Source: Algoriphagus sp. (GTDB lineage: Bacteria > Bacteroidota > Bacteroidia > Cytophagales > Cyclobacteriaceae). From it: 64,000 bases of DNA. The notes beneath the pieces were generated by a model. The model was given only the letters and a program-made list of their open reading frames with translations, did no database searches and was not told where the DNA came from. Each line of letters opens with the position of its first letter. Position 1 is the first letter of the stretch. Shown here piece after piece: positions 51,872 to 60,703 of this stretch. The DNA is taken from NCBI RefSeq assembly GCF_030694375.1, contig NZ_JAUXYL010000038.1:62001-126000 (forward strand), read 5' to 3'. Position numbers and translations under genes: made by a program.

Positions 51872-53026
51872 CTAAAATTTAAAATCCATCACCGCAAAGC
51901 CCAATTCATCCTCCACATTGACATAGGACCAAAGCTTGCCGTCTTTGAAGAAGGGCCAAGAAGGCTGAAAGTTTAATTCCTTGAGTTCAACTTCTCCAAG
52001 GAGATTAAAGTCTGAATCATAGGCAAAAAGGAAGACTTCATTTTTTGGAGGAGCTTGAGGATCTAGTATTGGTTTGCGGAAAGACCCAAACCGAAAATAT
52101 TGGCCTCGGTTCTCGTCCCACAGAAAATCACCAAATGATATTTGATCTCTAGTGAAGTTGACAGCTTCATCAAACTCTTGCCTGGACTTAAATTCTCTGG
52201 ATGCTGGTGAAATTTTTTGATTAGGAACGAGCAGGTGTTTATAGGTTTTAAATTCCAGTGAATCCTTTATGATATCATATAGGTAGAGGCTACTTGTACC
52301 CTGAGAATAAATAAAAACTTGATCCTGCTCTATTTTCAATTGAACGCTTGCTGTATTGGCTGTAGAGGAGGATCTTCCCTCACGAAAAATCAATTCAAAA
52401 TTTGATAAAAAGCCAAATTCAGGCAATCCGATGACTTTCCCATTTAAGGAGTCCATATCGAAAATGGCCAGACTATACTGTGCCGATTCAACATTATTAG
52501 GTATAGAAAACAACAGGTTATGCTTTGGGGCCGCCTCTAATTGATAGAAGAAGGTGTAGTCCTTCTCAGTCGTTATTCCTTCCAGTTTGACAGAATCACG
52601 GTTTAGTGAGGTTAACTTTTCAGCTTCAAGATTGAAGATTCCGGTATTTTGCATCCCCAGAAAAAGCAGCTTGTTTCCTCCTAAAAATTGTGTTGTGATG
52701 GCAAAATCCGGCATTCCATTCGGTCCTTCTTTTTCATATTGGATTTGCCTTTCAATTTTCAACTTATCCAAATCGATGACCGAAAGGACTTGATCGGAAG
52801 GATGCAGGTGGTAGAGATACTTTCCATCCTCAGAAAAGTCAGCTTTCAGCAAGCCAAATTGGAGATTGAGGAGGTAATCTCCCGGATCCACCAAGACCGT
52901 ATCAGCGGTGAAGCTGAGATTTTTCAGCATGTTTCCTTCAGTATTGGAACCTGTGTTTTTGCTATTTCCGCAGGAAAAAGAAACTAATCCAAGCATCAAA
53001 ACACCAATTAGGAGTTGCTTATTCAT
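51872..53026 (-). CDS. DUF4221 lipoprotein, array member 4
   Basis: 384 residues, lipoprotein signal MNKQLLIGVLMLGLVSFSC. Conserved blocks: TADTVLVDPGDYLLNLQFG, YEKEGPNGMPDFAI and the C-terminal WSYVNVEDELGFAVMDFKF, almost identical to members 1 and 2. The DNA encoding the C-terminus shares a 38-bp identical run with member 1 (51915-51952 versus 55348-55385), indicating recent duplication or gene conversion. It overlaps member 3 by 8 bp. Function unknown. Confidence 0.87.
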   Translation of the reverse strand: MNKQLLIGVLMLGLVSFSCGNSKNTGSNTEGNMLKNLSFTADTVLVDPGDYLLNLQFGLLKADFSEDGKYLYHLHPSDQVLSVIDLDKLKIERQIQYEKEGPNGMPDFAITTQFLGGNKLLFLGMQNTGIFNLEAEKLTSLNRDSVKLEGITTEKDYTFFYQLEAAPKHNLLFSIPNNVESAQYSLAIFDMDSLNGKVIGLPEFGFLSNFELIFREGRSSSTANTASVQLKIEQDQVFIYSQGTSSLYLYDIIKDSLEFKTYKHLLVPNQKISPASREFKSRQEFDEAVNFTRDQISFGDFLWDENRGQYFRFGSFRKPILDPQAPPKNEVFLFAYDSDFNLLGEVELKELNFQPSWPFFKDGKLWSYVNVEDELGFAVMDFKF

Positions 53027-54152
53027 CGTTCAGATTTGGTTTAAGCCTTACAAAACCCAGTTCATCATTTTGATTGATTCCTTTGTGTATATAGCCCTCT
53101 CTAAAGAAGACATTCCCAGTAAAATTTGGGGCCTTATCCAGTTCATAAATTAGATTTAGCTCCTGATCAAATACGGAAAGGACAACAGTCTGTTCATTGG
53201 TTCCCGCTGAAGTTTCCTTTTGATAATAGGAAAAACGAAAGAAGGTTTTGGAAATAGGATCATAGGTGAATTTCCCAAAAGTGGGTTCGTAAAATTTGGT
53301 TTTTACGGCCTCTTTCAATGCGTCCATAGAATTCACTTTTCGGGGAAAATTCCCGGGTTTAGCCGCAGGAAGCAAGGCCGTCGCGTAGCTTTTTTGATAA
53401 AGCGAATCCGTCTTCAGGTCATAAATAGCAATAACATTAACTGGGCTGATGCTGATCAAAACTCTATCATCTATTAGTTGAAGATGAAATTCATCTCCGT
53501 TCGTCATGTTGGTTTCAGCTTCAAGGACAATTTTGAAATCTTCAAGTGTCTTTAATAAAGGAACCTCCAAAGTTTTGCTAGTCTGCTGGAGTAAATCAAT
53601 CAAGACCAAACCTTCTCCGGAGGACCTTCCACCACGGGATACTCCATAGACACCAGCGAAAAAATTTCCTTCTGAATCGTAGTCTCCACTGAAACTTGCA
53701 ATCGTCTTGGCAGGGATATTTTTGGACACAAATTCCTCCACATCCCAATTGTAGATTTTGAGGCGATTTCCTGTGGAATCCATTTTTCTGATTCCATCAA
53801 AGGAAGAGAAGTAAAAATCCTCCTGATTCGTGACATGCAAATCAAAAAGCGAAAGAGATCCTATTCCATTTGGTCCGTCGGAAGCAAATTGAATAGATCG
53901 CTCGATTTTGTAAGTATCCAGATCAATCTTATCCAATCGCTTTTCTATCGCATTATAAAAGAATAAGTAGCGATCATCCGGAGCCAAAGTCATAGTCCGC
54001 AGTCCAGCATCCACTGTCAACAATAAGTCTTTGGAATCTACCCAGACCGTATCCGTGGAGTAGGAAAACTCAATTTGTGATTGTTCTACCTTTTTACCTT
54101 CACAGGAAAAAATCAATGGTAGGAAAATCAGTGCTATTAGTCTTCTCATCAT
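53019..54152 (-). CDS. DUF4221 lipoprotein, array member 3
   Basis: 377 residues, lipobox in LIALIFLPLIFSC. Blocks: STDTVWVDSKDLLLTVDAGL, FASDGPNGIGSLSLF and C-terminal GINQNDELGFVRLKPNLND. Its C-terminus resembles member 5 (…DDEVYFVRLKPKF) more than members 1, 2 and 4, so the array contains two C-terminal types. Sits 1 bp after member 2. Function unknown; the beta-propeller fold is inferred from repeated strand patterns. Confidence 0.85.
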   Translation of the reverse strand: MMRRLIALIFLPLIFSCEGKKVEQSQIEFSYSTDTVWVDSKDLLLTVDAGLRTMTLAPDDRYLFFYNAIEKRLDKIDLDTYKIERSIQFASDGPNGIGSLSLFDLHVTNQEDFYFSSFDGIRKMDSTGNRLKIYNWDVEEFVSKNIPAKTIASFSGDYDSEGNFFAGVYGVSRGGRSSGEGLVLIDLLQQTSKTLEVPLLKTLEDFKIVLEAETNMTNGDEFHLQLIDDRVLISISPVNVIAIYDLKTDSLYQKSYATALLPAAKPGNFPRKVNSMDALKEAVKTKFYEPTFGKFTYDPISKTFFRFSYYQKETSAGTNEQTVVLSVFDQELNLIYELDKAPNFTGNVFFREGYIHKGINQNDELGFVRLKPNLNDE

Positions 54153-54153
54153 C

Positions 54154-55293
54154 TTAAAACTTAAAATCTATCACCGCAAAACCCAATTCATCATCCACAT
54201 TGACGTAATTCCAAAGCTTGCCGTCTTTGAAAAATGCCGAATAGGGAATGTCTTTGATTCCTTCCAATTTTGCTTCCCCAATCAGTTTTAGCTTATTGTC
54301 AAAAACAAACAGAAAAAATTCTCCTTTACGGATTTGACCTTCCTCCACCTGTGGACCCCAAATTCTCCCAAAACGAAAAAAACGATTATTCTCGCGGTCA
54401 TAAAGGAGATTTCCAAAGTAGATCTGCATCTGAGCTTTCTCTTGCTCAGATTTAAAGGCTTGTTCCGAGGTGACTTTTTGAATGATCGGCTTATCTTTCT
54501 CGTTTGGAGTCAGCGTAAAATTATAGTCTATCAGGTACAGGGAGTCCTGCTCGATATTATAATTATAGATCTTGTTGTTGGCCGAATTTGTAATCAAAAC
54601 TTGGTCTTCAATTAAGTTGACTGTAATTGACTCTCCATAATATTGAACCATATTATCTGTTCGAAATGAGAGATTGTATTTCAAAGCAGTCTCCATTGCC
54701 GGGATTTTGCGGAGCTTCCCGGATTTATTTTCCACATCAATGATTGCCAAATCAATGGTTTCTCCTAAAAAATCACCTGGTAGGGAAAACATATACTTTC
54801 CATTTTTGGTCAACTTCAGCCCAGAGGTGAGCAAGTTACTTTCCACCTTCTCAAGCCCAGCCAATTCCTCAGGTTTTACATTGAGGTCCTTTACTTTCTC
54901 ACCCTGCAAATTGAATAGCCCATTGGAATTATATCCTCCCATGTACAAATCTCCATTGTCCATGAATTGCATGCTAAAAACATACTGCCCAATGCCGTTG
55001 GGACCTTCTTTTTCCATGGGAAATTGCTTTTCCAATATCAAATTGTCCAGATTGATCTGATTGATTTTGGTGTTGGCAACATCAAGTTGATAGATATATT
55101 TCCTGTCCTCGCTTAAAGCCGCAGTGCCCAGCCCTCGGGAGAGATTGATGATTTCTTCACCTGGATTGACCACAACAGTATCCACCGTGTAGCTGAAATT
55201 TTCCAGGACTGTTCCTTTTTTTTCTACATTTTCGCCTTCTCCCCCACAGGAAAAAAGCACCAAAATCATCAGGTAAACTGGTTTTAACTTCAT
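54154..55293 (-). CDS. DUF4221 lipoprotein, array member 2
   Basis: 379 residues, signal MKLKPVYLMILVLFSC. Blocks: TVDTVVVNPGEEIINLSRGL (nearly identical to member 1), MEKEGPNGIGQYVFSMQF, MYMG-type loops and C-terminal WNYVNVDDELGFAVIDFKF. It is the closest relative of member 1 in the window, and both share VVNPGEEIINL and ELGFAVIDFKF. 11 bp separate the two genes. Function unknown. Confidence 0.87.
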   Translation of the reverse strand: MKLKPVYLMILVLFSCGGEGENVEKKGTVLENFSYTVDTVVVNPGEEIINLSRGLGTAALSEDRKYIYQLDVANTKINQINLDNLILEKQFPMEKEGPNGIGQYVFSMQFMDNGDLYMGGYNSNGLFNLQGEKVKDLNVKPEELAGLEKVESNLLTSGLKLTKNGKYMFSLPGDFLGETIDLAIIDVENKSGKLRKIPAMETALKYNLSFRTDNMVQYYGESITVNLIEDQVLITNSANNKIYNYNIEQDSLYLIDYNFTLTPNEKDKPIIQKVTSEQAFKSEQEKAQMQIYFGNLLYDRENNRFFRFGRIWGPQVEEGQIRKGEFFLFVFDNKLKLIGEAKLEGIKDIPYSAFFKDGKLWNYVNVDDELGFAVIDFKF

Positions 55294-55304
55294 GTTGTAG
55301 TTGG

Positions 55305-56444
55305 TTAAAATTTAAAATCAATCACTGCAAAGCCCAATTCGTCTTCGACATTGACATAGGACCAAAGCTTGCCGTCTTTGAAGAATGGATAAGCAGGGAC
55401 ACTTGTAAAGTCTTTTAGTTGGGCTTCACCGATCATCTTGAAATCTTGGTCGTATGCAAAAAGAAAAACATCAGCCTTTCGAGGAGTTTTGTCGTCCACT
55501 TTTGGATGGAAAATCTTAGCAAATCGGAAATATCGCTTACTGCCATCGTCCCAAATGAACTTCTCGAAGCTGATTTGCGAACTCAACTTGCCCATTTCAT
55601 CCTCGAATTCCTTTTGTGAAGTCACTTCATTTCGAACCGTTCCTTCCTTTTTTTTCAGAACTAGTTTGTGGTCGAATGTTAATAACCTGAGCGAATCGGC
55701 GGTATAATCATAAAGGTAAGTATCACTTCCGGCGGTGGTTTGAATGATTAATTTACCATTCAATTCCTGAAGAGAAATCTCCTCCACATAAACAGACATC
55801 ATCTCATCCGAACGGAGCACAATCCGAAATTCAGACGCAATGTCCATGGCTGGAATATCGATGACTTTCCCTTTTTTGCTTGCAAAATCCACAACAACCA
55901 AATCTCGGGTACCTTCAAAGAAATTTCCCGGAGTTGAAAAAAGATACTTTTTGTCGCTGGAAATCCTAAGTCCATTCCAAATACTGGACTCATCGGCTTC
56001 ATTCATTCCTTCCACATCAGCAGCAGAAACCTTGATAGTTTCCAGTTTTTCACCTTGGAAGGAATAAATCCCGGTATTCTGAAAACCGGAGAAAAGAAAC
56101 TGCTCATCCGGAAGTAGTTGAACAGCATAAAGGTATTGCCCTATTCCATTGGGACCTTCACTCTCAAAAAATAGTTTTCGCAAGAGCTTCAACCCCTCCA
56201 AATCGACTACGGATACACTTTTGTCTTTGTCATCCAAAAGATACAGGGTCCGCTTATCGGGGGAAAGATCCGAAAGCCGAAGCCCCGAGGCCAAATTGAT
56301 AATTTCTTCACCGGGATTGACTACAATCGTGTCAACTGAAAAACTGATGTCCTCCAGAACATTTGAAGGAGTGGAATTTTCGGAGTCATTTGACCCACAT
56401 GAAAAAGCCATCAAAGAAATGGCAAAAAAAGCTAGTCTATTCAT
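55305..56444 (-). CDS. DUF4221 lipoprotein, array member 1 (proximal)
   Basis: 379 residues, lipoprotein signal MNRLAFFAISLMAFSC. Blocks: SVDTIVVNPGEEIINLASGL, FESEGPNGIGQYLYAVQL, RYFRFAKIFHPK and C-terminal WSYVNVEDELGFAVIDFKF. First gene of the five-gene array and nearest to the candidate promoter at 56499-56506. The eboF stop is 74 bp upstream on the same strand, so read-through from ebo is possible. Function unknown; surface sensor or binding roles are conceivable. Confidence 0.87.
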   Translation of the reverse strand: MNRLAFFAISLMAFSCGSNDSENSTPSNVLEDISFSVDTIVVNPGEEIINLASGLRLSDLSPDKRTLYLLDDKDKSVSVVDLEGLKLLRKLFFESEGPNGIGQYLYAVQLLPDEQFLFSGFQNTGIYSFQGEKLETIKVSAADVEGMNEADESSIWNGLRISSDKKYLFSTPGNFFEGTRDLVVVDFASKKGKVIDIPAMDIASEFRIVLRSDEMMSVYVEEISLQELNGKLIIQTTAGSDTYLYDYTADSLRLLTFDHKLVLKKKEGTVRNEVTSQKEFEDEMGKLSSQISFEKFIWDDGSKRYFRFAKIFHPKVDDKTPRKADVFLFAYDQDFKMIGEAQLKDFTSVPAYPFFKDGKLWSYVNVEDELGFAVIDFKF

Positions 56445-56498
56445 AGTAAATAATTTTACTACTAAACTAGCTCAGGAAAACTAAGATCAAAGAATAAG

Positions 56499-56506
56499 CA
56501 AAGTTA
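56499..56506 (-). promoter_or_regulatory. Candidate -7 element of the DUF4221 array
   Basis: TAACTTTG on the minus strand matches TAnnTTTG, 54 bp upstream of the member-1 ATG and between eboF and the array. No convincing -33 TTG. Confidence 0.4.
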
Positions 56507-56518
56507 TTTTTTGTAAAA

Positions 56519-57889
56519 TTATCCTCTCACCGCTCTCAATATCAGATCAAAGACTTCAGTAGGTTGGATTTTTTCAGCTGAATTAATTGCCGAACCTGAC
56601 ACAAAAAGTGGCTTGTCCAAGTCGGATTCAGGAATTCGCCCATGTGCGCCTTTCACCAATGTCGCATCCAAAGGAATCACATCCATCAGGTAGCGGAAGC
56701 CCAGTTTTTTCTTCAAAACTTTTGACCCAACCGTCAGCAACGGAATTTTAATCTTGGGATCCAGGATTAATTCCACGGGATCGTATCCGGGTTTGCGATG
56801 GATATCCACACATCGTGCATAATCCGGCGCTTTGGCATCGTCCAACCAGAAATAATAGGTAAACCAAGATTCTGAATCTGCTATCACAACCAAATCTCCT
56901 GACCTTTCGTGGTCAATGTGGTAAGCTTTTTTGCCGGCTTCGTCCAGCACTTTTTCCACTCCGGGTGTCTTTTCCAGTACCGCTTTGACTTCGGCTAATT
57001 TGGATTTGTCATTCACATGGACATGCGCGACCTGATGATCTGCTACCGCAAAAACTGCGGAAGTTCCGGCATCGAGCGTCTCCTTTCCCAATTCATCCTT
57101 CACCTGAATCCATCCCTTTTCCCTGAAAATCCGATTCAAGTGAACAGGATTGCTTACCGAGGTGATGGCATATTCTGAAAGGAGTAAGACTTGAGTTCCT
57201 TGCTTCTCAAAATAGGTGATCAGGTCTTTCGCCAAGTCATCCACTTCCTGAAGGTCTTTTCCAATCTTGTCAAAATCAATCCCATACTTCTGAAGTCCAT
57301 AATCCAAATGCGGAATGTAAATCAGGTTGAGCGTGGGATTATGCCATTGATCGATTTTTTTGGCTGCCTCAGCAATCCAGCGACTGGATTCGATGGTAGT
57401 TTTTGGCCCCCAAAACGAAAAAAGCGGAAACTGACCGAGCTCTTTTTGAAGCCGCTCGCGGAGCTCCATCGGTTGGGAATGGCAATCCGGCATTTTACGC
57501 CCATCCTGAAGATAGAGCGGTCTTGGCGTCACTGCAAAGTCCGCGCTGGAGTACATATTGTACCACCAAAATAGGTTGGCAACAGTGAATTCCGAATTTT
57601 CCTTTTTGAGCACTTCCCAGACTTTCTCAGCTTGCACCAGCTTATTGGATTGTCTCCAAAATTTGATTTCACATTCGTCCTGGAAATACCAGCCATTTCC
57701 CACGATTCCGTTTTCAGATGGCCATTTTCCGGTCAAATACACTGACTGTGCCGAGCAAGTCACTGCCGGAAAAACAGGCTCGACAACCGCTCTTTGCTTG
57801 GAGTCAATCCAGCTTTTCAAAAAAGGCGTATGCTCACCGATAACTCGGGGAGACAGGGCAACTATATCAAGGACAACGGTTTTTTTCAT
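56519..57889 (-). CDS. eboF: EboF-like alkaline-phosphatase-superfamily phosphodiesterase
   Basis: 456 residues of the nucleotide-pyrophosphatase/phosphodiesterase type. Metal ligand Asp in MKKTVVLDIVALSPRV (D8), the nucleophile region VFPAVTCSAQSVYLTGKWPS (Thr/Ser near 43-45), the MPDCHSQPMELR loop, an Asp/His cluster in IYIPHLDYGLQKYG (about 187-200), LLSEYAITSV (about 235-244), and a C-terminal GAHGRIPESDLDKP (His near residue 420). No signal peptide, so probably cytoplasmic. In ebo clusters this gene is the pyrophosphatase/phosphodiesterase member. Here it is separated from eboE by 356 bp containing large inverted repeats. Confidence 0.85.
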   Translation of the reverse strand: MKKTVVLDIVALSPRVIGEHTPFLKSWIDSKQRAVVEPVFPAVTCSAQSVYLTGKWPSENGIVGNGWYFQDECEIKFWRQSNKLVQAEKVWEVLKKENSEFTVANLFWWYNMYSSADFAVTPRPLYLQDGRKMPDCHSQPMELRERLQKELGQFPLFSFWGPKTTIESSRWIAEAAKKIDQWHNPTLNLIYIPHLDYGLQKYGIDFDKIGKDLQEVDDLAKDLITYFEKQGTQVLLLSEYAITSVSNPVHLNRIFREKGWIQVKDELGKETLDAGTSAVFAVADHQVAHVHVNDKSKLAEVKAVLEKTPGVEKVLDEAGKKAYHIDHERSGDLVVIADSESWFTYYFWLDDAKAPDYARCVDIHRKPGYDPVELILDPKIKIPLLTVGSKVLKKKLGFRYLMDVIPLDATLVKGAHGRIPESDLDKPLFVSGSAINSAEKIQPTEVFDLILRAVRG

Positions 57890-57914
57890 TTTCTTAATAA
57901 ACTAAAGGGATTTG

Positions 57915-58142
57915 AACCATTAAGGGACTTAAAAAAATTAAGAAATGCTAGTCAAGCGCTTGATCCCACTTTTCAGACTATTCGTCTTCCAAAACTTAAT
58001 TCCCTTAATTTCTTAATGGTTAATCTGTTCACTTTTCATTTGAAACCTTTGAGGGTTTGAAATAAACCTCAAAGGTTAAAATTCTAATGGCTTCGACTCC
58101 GCTCAGCCTGACACGATTGTTAGGCTGAGCGGAGTCGAAGCC
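57915..58142. repeat. Three inverted repeats between eboE and eboF
   Basis: (1) AACCATTAAG at 57915-57924 pairs with CTTAATGGTT at 58012-58021. (2) AACCTTTGAGG (58044-58054) pairs with CCTCAAAGGTT (58067-58077). (3) A 25-bp hairpin with a 4-nt loop spans 58089-58142: its outer 21 bp (GGCTTCGACTCCGCTCAGCC plus T) are perfect and there is one inner G-U pair. The remaining bases 57890-58245 show no gene. The last hairpin could attenuate or protect the ebo transcript. Confidence 0.9.
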
Positions 58143-58245
58143 CAATAAAATCACCTTTCGTATTTCCCAACTCACGTGGGTCAAGTGTTCAGTTTTAAAC
58201 TGATATACTGTTTTTACAACTTACAACTCACTTCTCACCAAGCCC

Positions 58246-59457
58246 TTACCCCATCTCCCCAATCACCCAACTCAACTCTCTGGCAATAGATTCTCCCAAA
58301 CTCAATCGGGTATCTTCCGGCAAAACTTCCCAAGTGTAGGTCTCCACTTCCAGATGTTGGGTGATTTCTGGATTGGATAAAATTTCTTTGAGTACAATTG
58401 AAATGGTTTCCTGCGTGGAAGAAAAAGAACCGTAATTCTCCAAGAAAACAGGTACATGGAAGTGAATCCGCCACTCTTCTTCCTTGCTCTCTGGCAAGAG
58501 TTCAAGGGCCTGAGGGAGGTCTGAGTATGACTTTAACATGCCTTTTGCATCTCTGGCAACCACCTGATGCAGATAGGTCGACTCGACGAAGGATAACAGC
58601 TTTTTACCCAAACTGAATTTTCCATTTGGAGTTTCAGGAATCAAGACTTTCAGGGCCGCCGAAATCTGGATTTTCCCGATGCGGATTCCCGCTGCTTCAA
58701 ATTTGGCAAATGTATCTGCAGGTTCTTCATAGACAATTGCAAAATGGCAAACGTCATAGCAAACCTGAATATGTCTCTTGATCAGTTCCTCGGCTTCACT
58801 TTCCGTGATTCCAAACTTTTGAGCCAGCCAGGGCTTCCCATTTGGAAGAAGCCAATCTGAAAACAGCGAAACTGTCTCATCGGAATTTTCCAGAACGCCG
58901 TCCGGTTCCGGTTCAATGTCCAAATGCATGAGTTTGCCGGTGATCCGATGAATATTCACCAATTCCTCCACCACTTCCAGCAGATGTTGGGTAGCGGTTT
59001 CCATGCCTTGGTTAAGCGCATCTGTGGTTTTGAACCAATGCCGATAGGAAATCGGTGAAGTGGAAATTCCCCCGTCTAACCCCGGAGGTAAAAGTTGGGC
59101 TAAAATCCTGAACGAACGGATGGTGTAATCCCTGCGATCCGTGGTAGTCCAGTCCGGAAAATGGACCTTTTCCTTGACGATCTGCCGGTGAAAATCTCCG
59201 TAGGGAAAACCATTCAAGGTAAAGACGTATGCATTTACTTTTCGCAGCCAATCCTGAAATTCCCTGAGTTTCTCGGGCCTTTCCAAAGCCAAAGAGGCTT
59301 CATTGGAAAGTCTCAGTCCGATTCCAAAAGGACCTTCCGCTTTTAAACGCTGCCGAACTTCCGGAATGTAGATTTTGAGATTCTGAAAAGTGGCCTCCCA
59401 GCTTTCACCGGGATGGATATTGCTGCAATAGCTCAGATGAAACCCTTTGACGTCCAT
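58246..59457 (-). CDS. eboE: EboE, xylose-isomerase-like TIM-barrel protein
   Basis: 403 residues with the sugar-phosphate-isomerase/epimerase (AP endonuclease 2-like) TIM-barrel pattern. N-terminus FHLSYCSNIHPGESWEATFQ, then FTLNGFPYGDFHRQIVKEKV (about 94-113), then LMHLDIEPEPDGVLENSDE with metal-binding acidic residues (about 195-215) and HIQVCYDVCHFAIVYEEP (about 248-265), ending WRIHFHVPVFLENYGSF. Annotated in related genomes as metabolite traffic protein EboE. The reaction is unknown. It lies 18 bp after eboD. Confidence 0.88.
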   Translation of the reverse strand: MDVKGFHLSYCSNIHPGESWEATFQNLKIYIPEVRQRLKAEGPFGIGLRLSNEASLALERPEKLREFQDWLRKVNAYVFTLNGFPYGDFHRQIVKEKVHFPDWTTTDRRDYTIRSFRILAQLLPPGLDGGISTSPISYRHWFKTTDALNQGMETATQHLLEVVEELVNIHRITGKLMHLDIEPEPDGVLENSDETVSLFSDWLLPNGKPWLAQKFGITESEAEELIKRHIQVCYDVCHFAIVYEEPADTFAKFEAAGIRIGKIQISAALKVLIPETPNGKFSLGKKLLSFVESTYLHQVVARDAKGMLKSYSDLPQALELLPESKEEEWRIHFHVPVFLENYGSFSSTQETISIVLKEILSNPEITQHLEVETYTWEVLPEDTRLSLGESIARELSWVIGEMG

Positions 59458-59475
59458 AAGTTGAAATTAAAAAAA

Positions 59476-60630
59476 TCAGGAGGGAATCAAATTACCCTTT
59501 TCCTGAAATGATTGAAGTAAAGCTACAGATCTATGAATCAATTCCTCGTCCATTTCGTGCACTTCGATGCCTTTTCCCAGTTTTTCCAAAAGCATAATTG
59601 TCAATTGACCTCCCAAATGCTCCTGAAATTCTTTGAGGCCTTGAATCAAACTTTCCCCCTGGAGTTCAGGCGCAAAAAGCTCAAACCCCAAGGTTTTCAT
59701 CACCTGGATAATCCGGTTCAAGTCGGCTTCGGAAATTCTTCTTTGTAAAAAAGAGTACGTAGAATCCAAGGCAATCCCGATTGCTACTGCCTCTCCGTGA
59801 CGGATGCGGAAGTTGCTCAGCTTTTCCAGCTTATGCGCTGCCCAATGTCCAAAATCCAATGGTCTGGACGAGCCAAATTCAAAAGGATCCTTGCCTGAAA
59901 TATGGTCCATGTGCATTTTTGCACTTCGGATGATATGCTCCTTCATTGGTGCCATTTCACGACGGGCTAAGGCTTCGGAATTTTGCTCCAACCACTCAAA
60001 AAAGCTCAAATCCTTGATCAGGGCCACTTTGATCGCTTCGGAAATTCCCGCTCTCCAGTCTCGGTCATCCAGCGTTTTCAGAAAATTGAAATCGTTCAAG
60101 ACGGCATTTGGAGGGGTAAATGTTCCGAGATAGTTCTTTTTGCCGAAGGCGTTGATGCTGTTTTTGACTCCGACTGCGGAATCATTTTGCGAAAGCACCG
60201 TAGTCGGAATGCGAATCAGCCGGATTCCCCGATGGGAAATCGCTGCCGCAAAACCCACCATGTCCAGCACCGCCCCTCCGCCAATCACGGCGATGTAAGA
60301 GTGTCGGTCAATCCCATACAAATGGGTGGCTTCGACGATCTTTTGGTATAAGGTCTCGTCATTCTTGCAAGCTTCCCCGCCGATCACAACGATAGGTTCG
60401 GCCGGAAGCGTGAACGTATCCTTGTATTTGTCAGCGTAAGATTTTACCTGATTGATCAACTCGGGATGCGTGTCCGAAACGCCGCTGTCAATTACAAAAA
60501 GTACTTTTGGCACACGTTCTCCCCGAAGCACATCAGCCAAAATCGTGTTTTCAGGATCAAAAAGATCCTCGGTAAAACACACCGGATATCGGAAAGGAAC
60601 TGAAAAGGTCTGTTCGAGAATTGTATTCAT
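59476..60630 (-). CDS. eboD: EboD, 3-dehydroquinate-synthase-like sugar phosphate cyclase
   Basis: 384 residues of the sugar phosphate cyclase superfamily. NAD-binding VIGGGAVLDMVGFAAAISHR (about 115-134), IPTTVLSQNDSAVGVKNSIN (about 141-160), the lysine-rich GTFTPPNAVLNDFNFLKTL, metal Glu in AGISEAIKVALIKD (about 191-204), metal His in LDFGHWAAHKLE (about 255-266) and His in IRHGEAVAIGIALDSTY (about 272-288). It should act on a seven-carbon sugar phosphate or similar, NAD- and zinc-dependent. The context argues against an aroB role: no other shikimate gene is adjacent. Confidence 0.9.
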   Translation of the reverse strand: MNTILEQTFSVPFRYPVCFTEDLFDPENTILADVLRGERVPKVLFVIDSGVSDTHPELINQVKSYADKYKDTFTLPAEPIVVIGGEACKNDETLYQKIVEATHLYGIDRHSYIAVIGGGAVLDMVGFAAAISHRGIRLIRIPTTVLSQNDSAVGVKNSINAFGKKNYLGTFTPPNAVLNDFNFLKTLDDRDWRAGISEAIKVALIKDLSFFEWLEQNSEALARREMAPMKEHIIRSAKMHMDHISGKDPFEFGSSRPLDFGHWAAHKLEKLSNFRIRHGEAVAIGIALDSTYSFLQRRISEADLNRIIQVMKTLGFELFAPELQGESLIQGLKEFQEHLGGQLTIMLLEKLGKGIEVHEMDEELIHRSVALLQSFQEKGNLIPS

Positions 60631-60703
60631 CGGAAGGACAATAGGTTATTGGGCATTTTCCGCTTTAAAGACAATTTGAGCGGGGAATTAGTTTAATTAA
60701 ACC

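Noticed and set aside
58089..58142. 25-bp hairpin as a simple terminator of eboE
   Set aside because: It lacks a following T-tract on the minus strand and its arm resembles an intergenic repeat, so I list it as a repeat instead.
59476..60630. Calling this gene aroB (3-dehydroquinate synthase)
   Set aside because: The active-site pattern is shared by all sugar phosphate cyclases; placement between eboC and eboE favours EboD.
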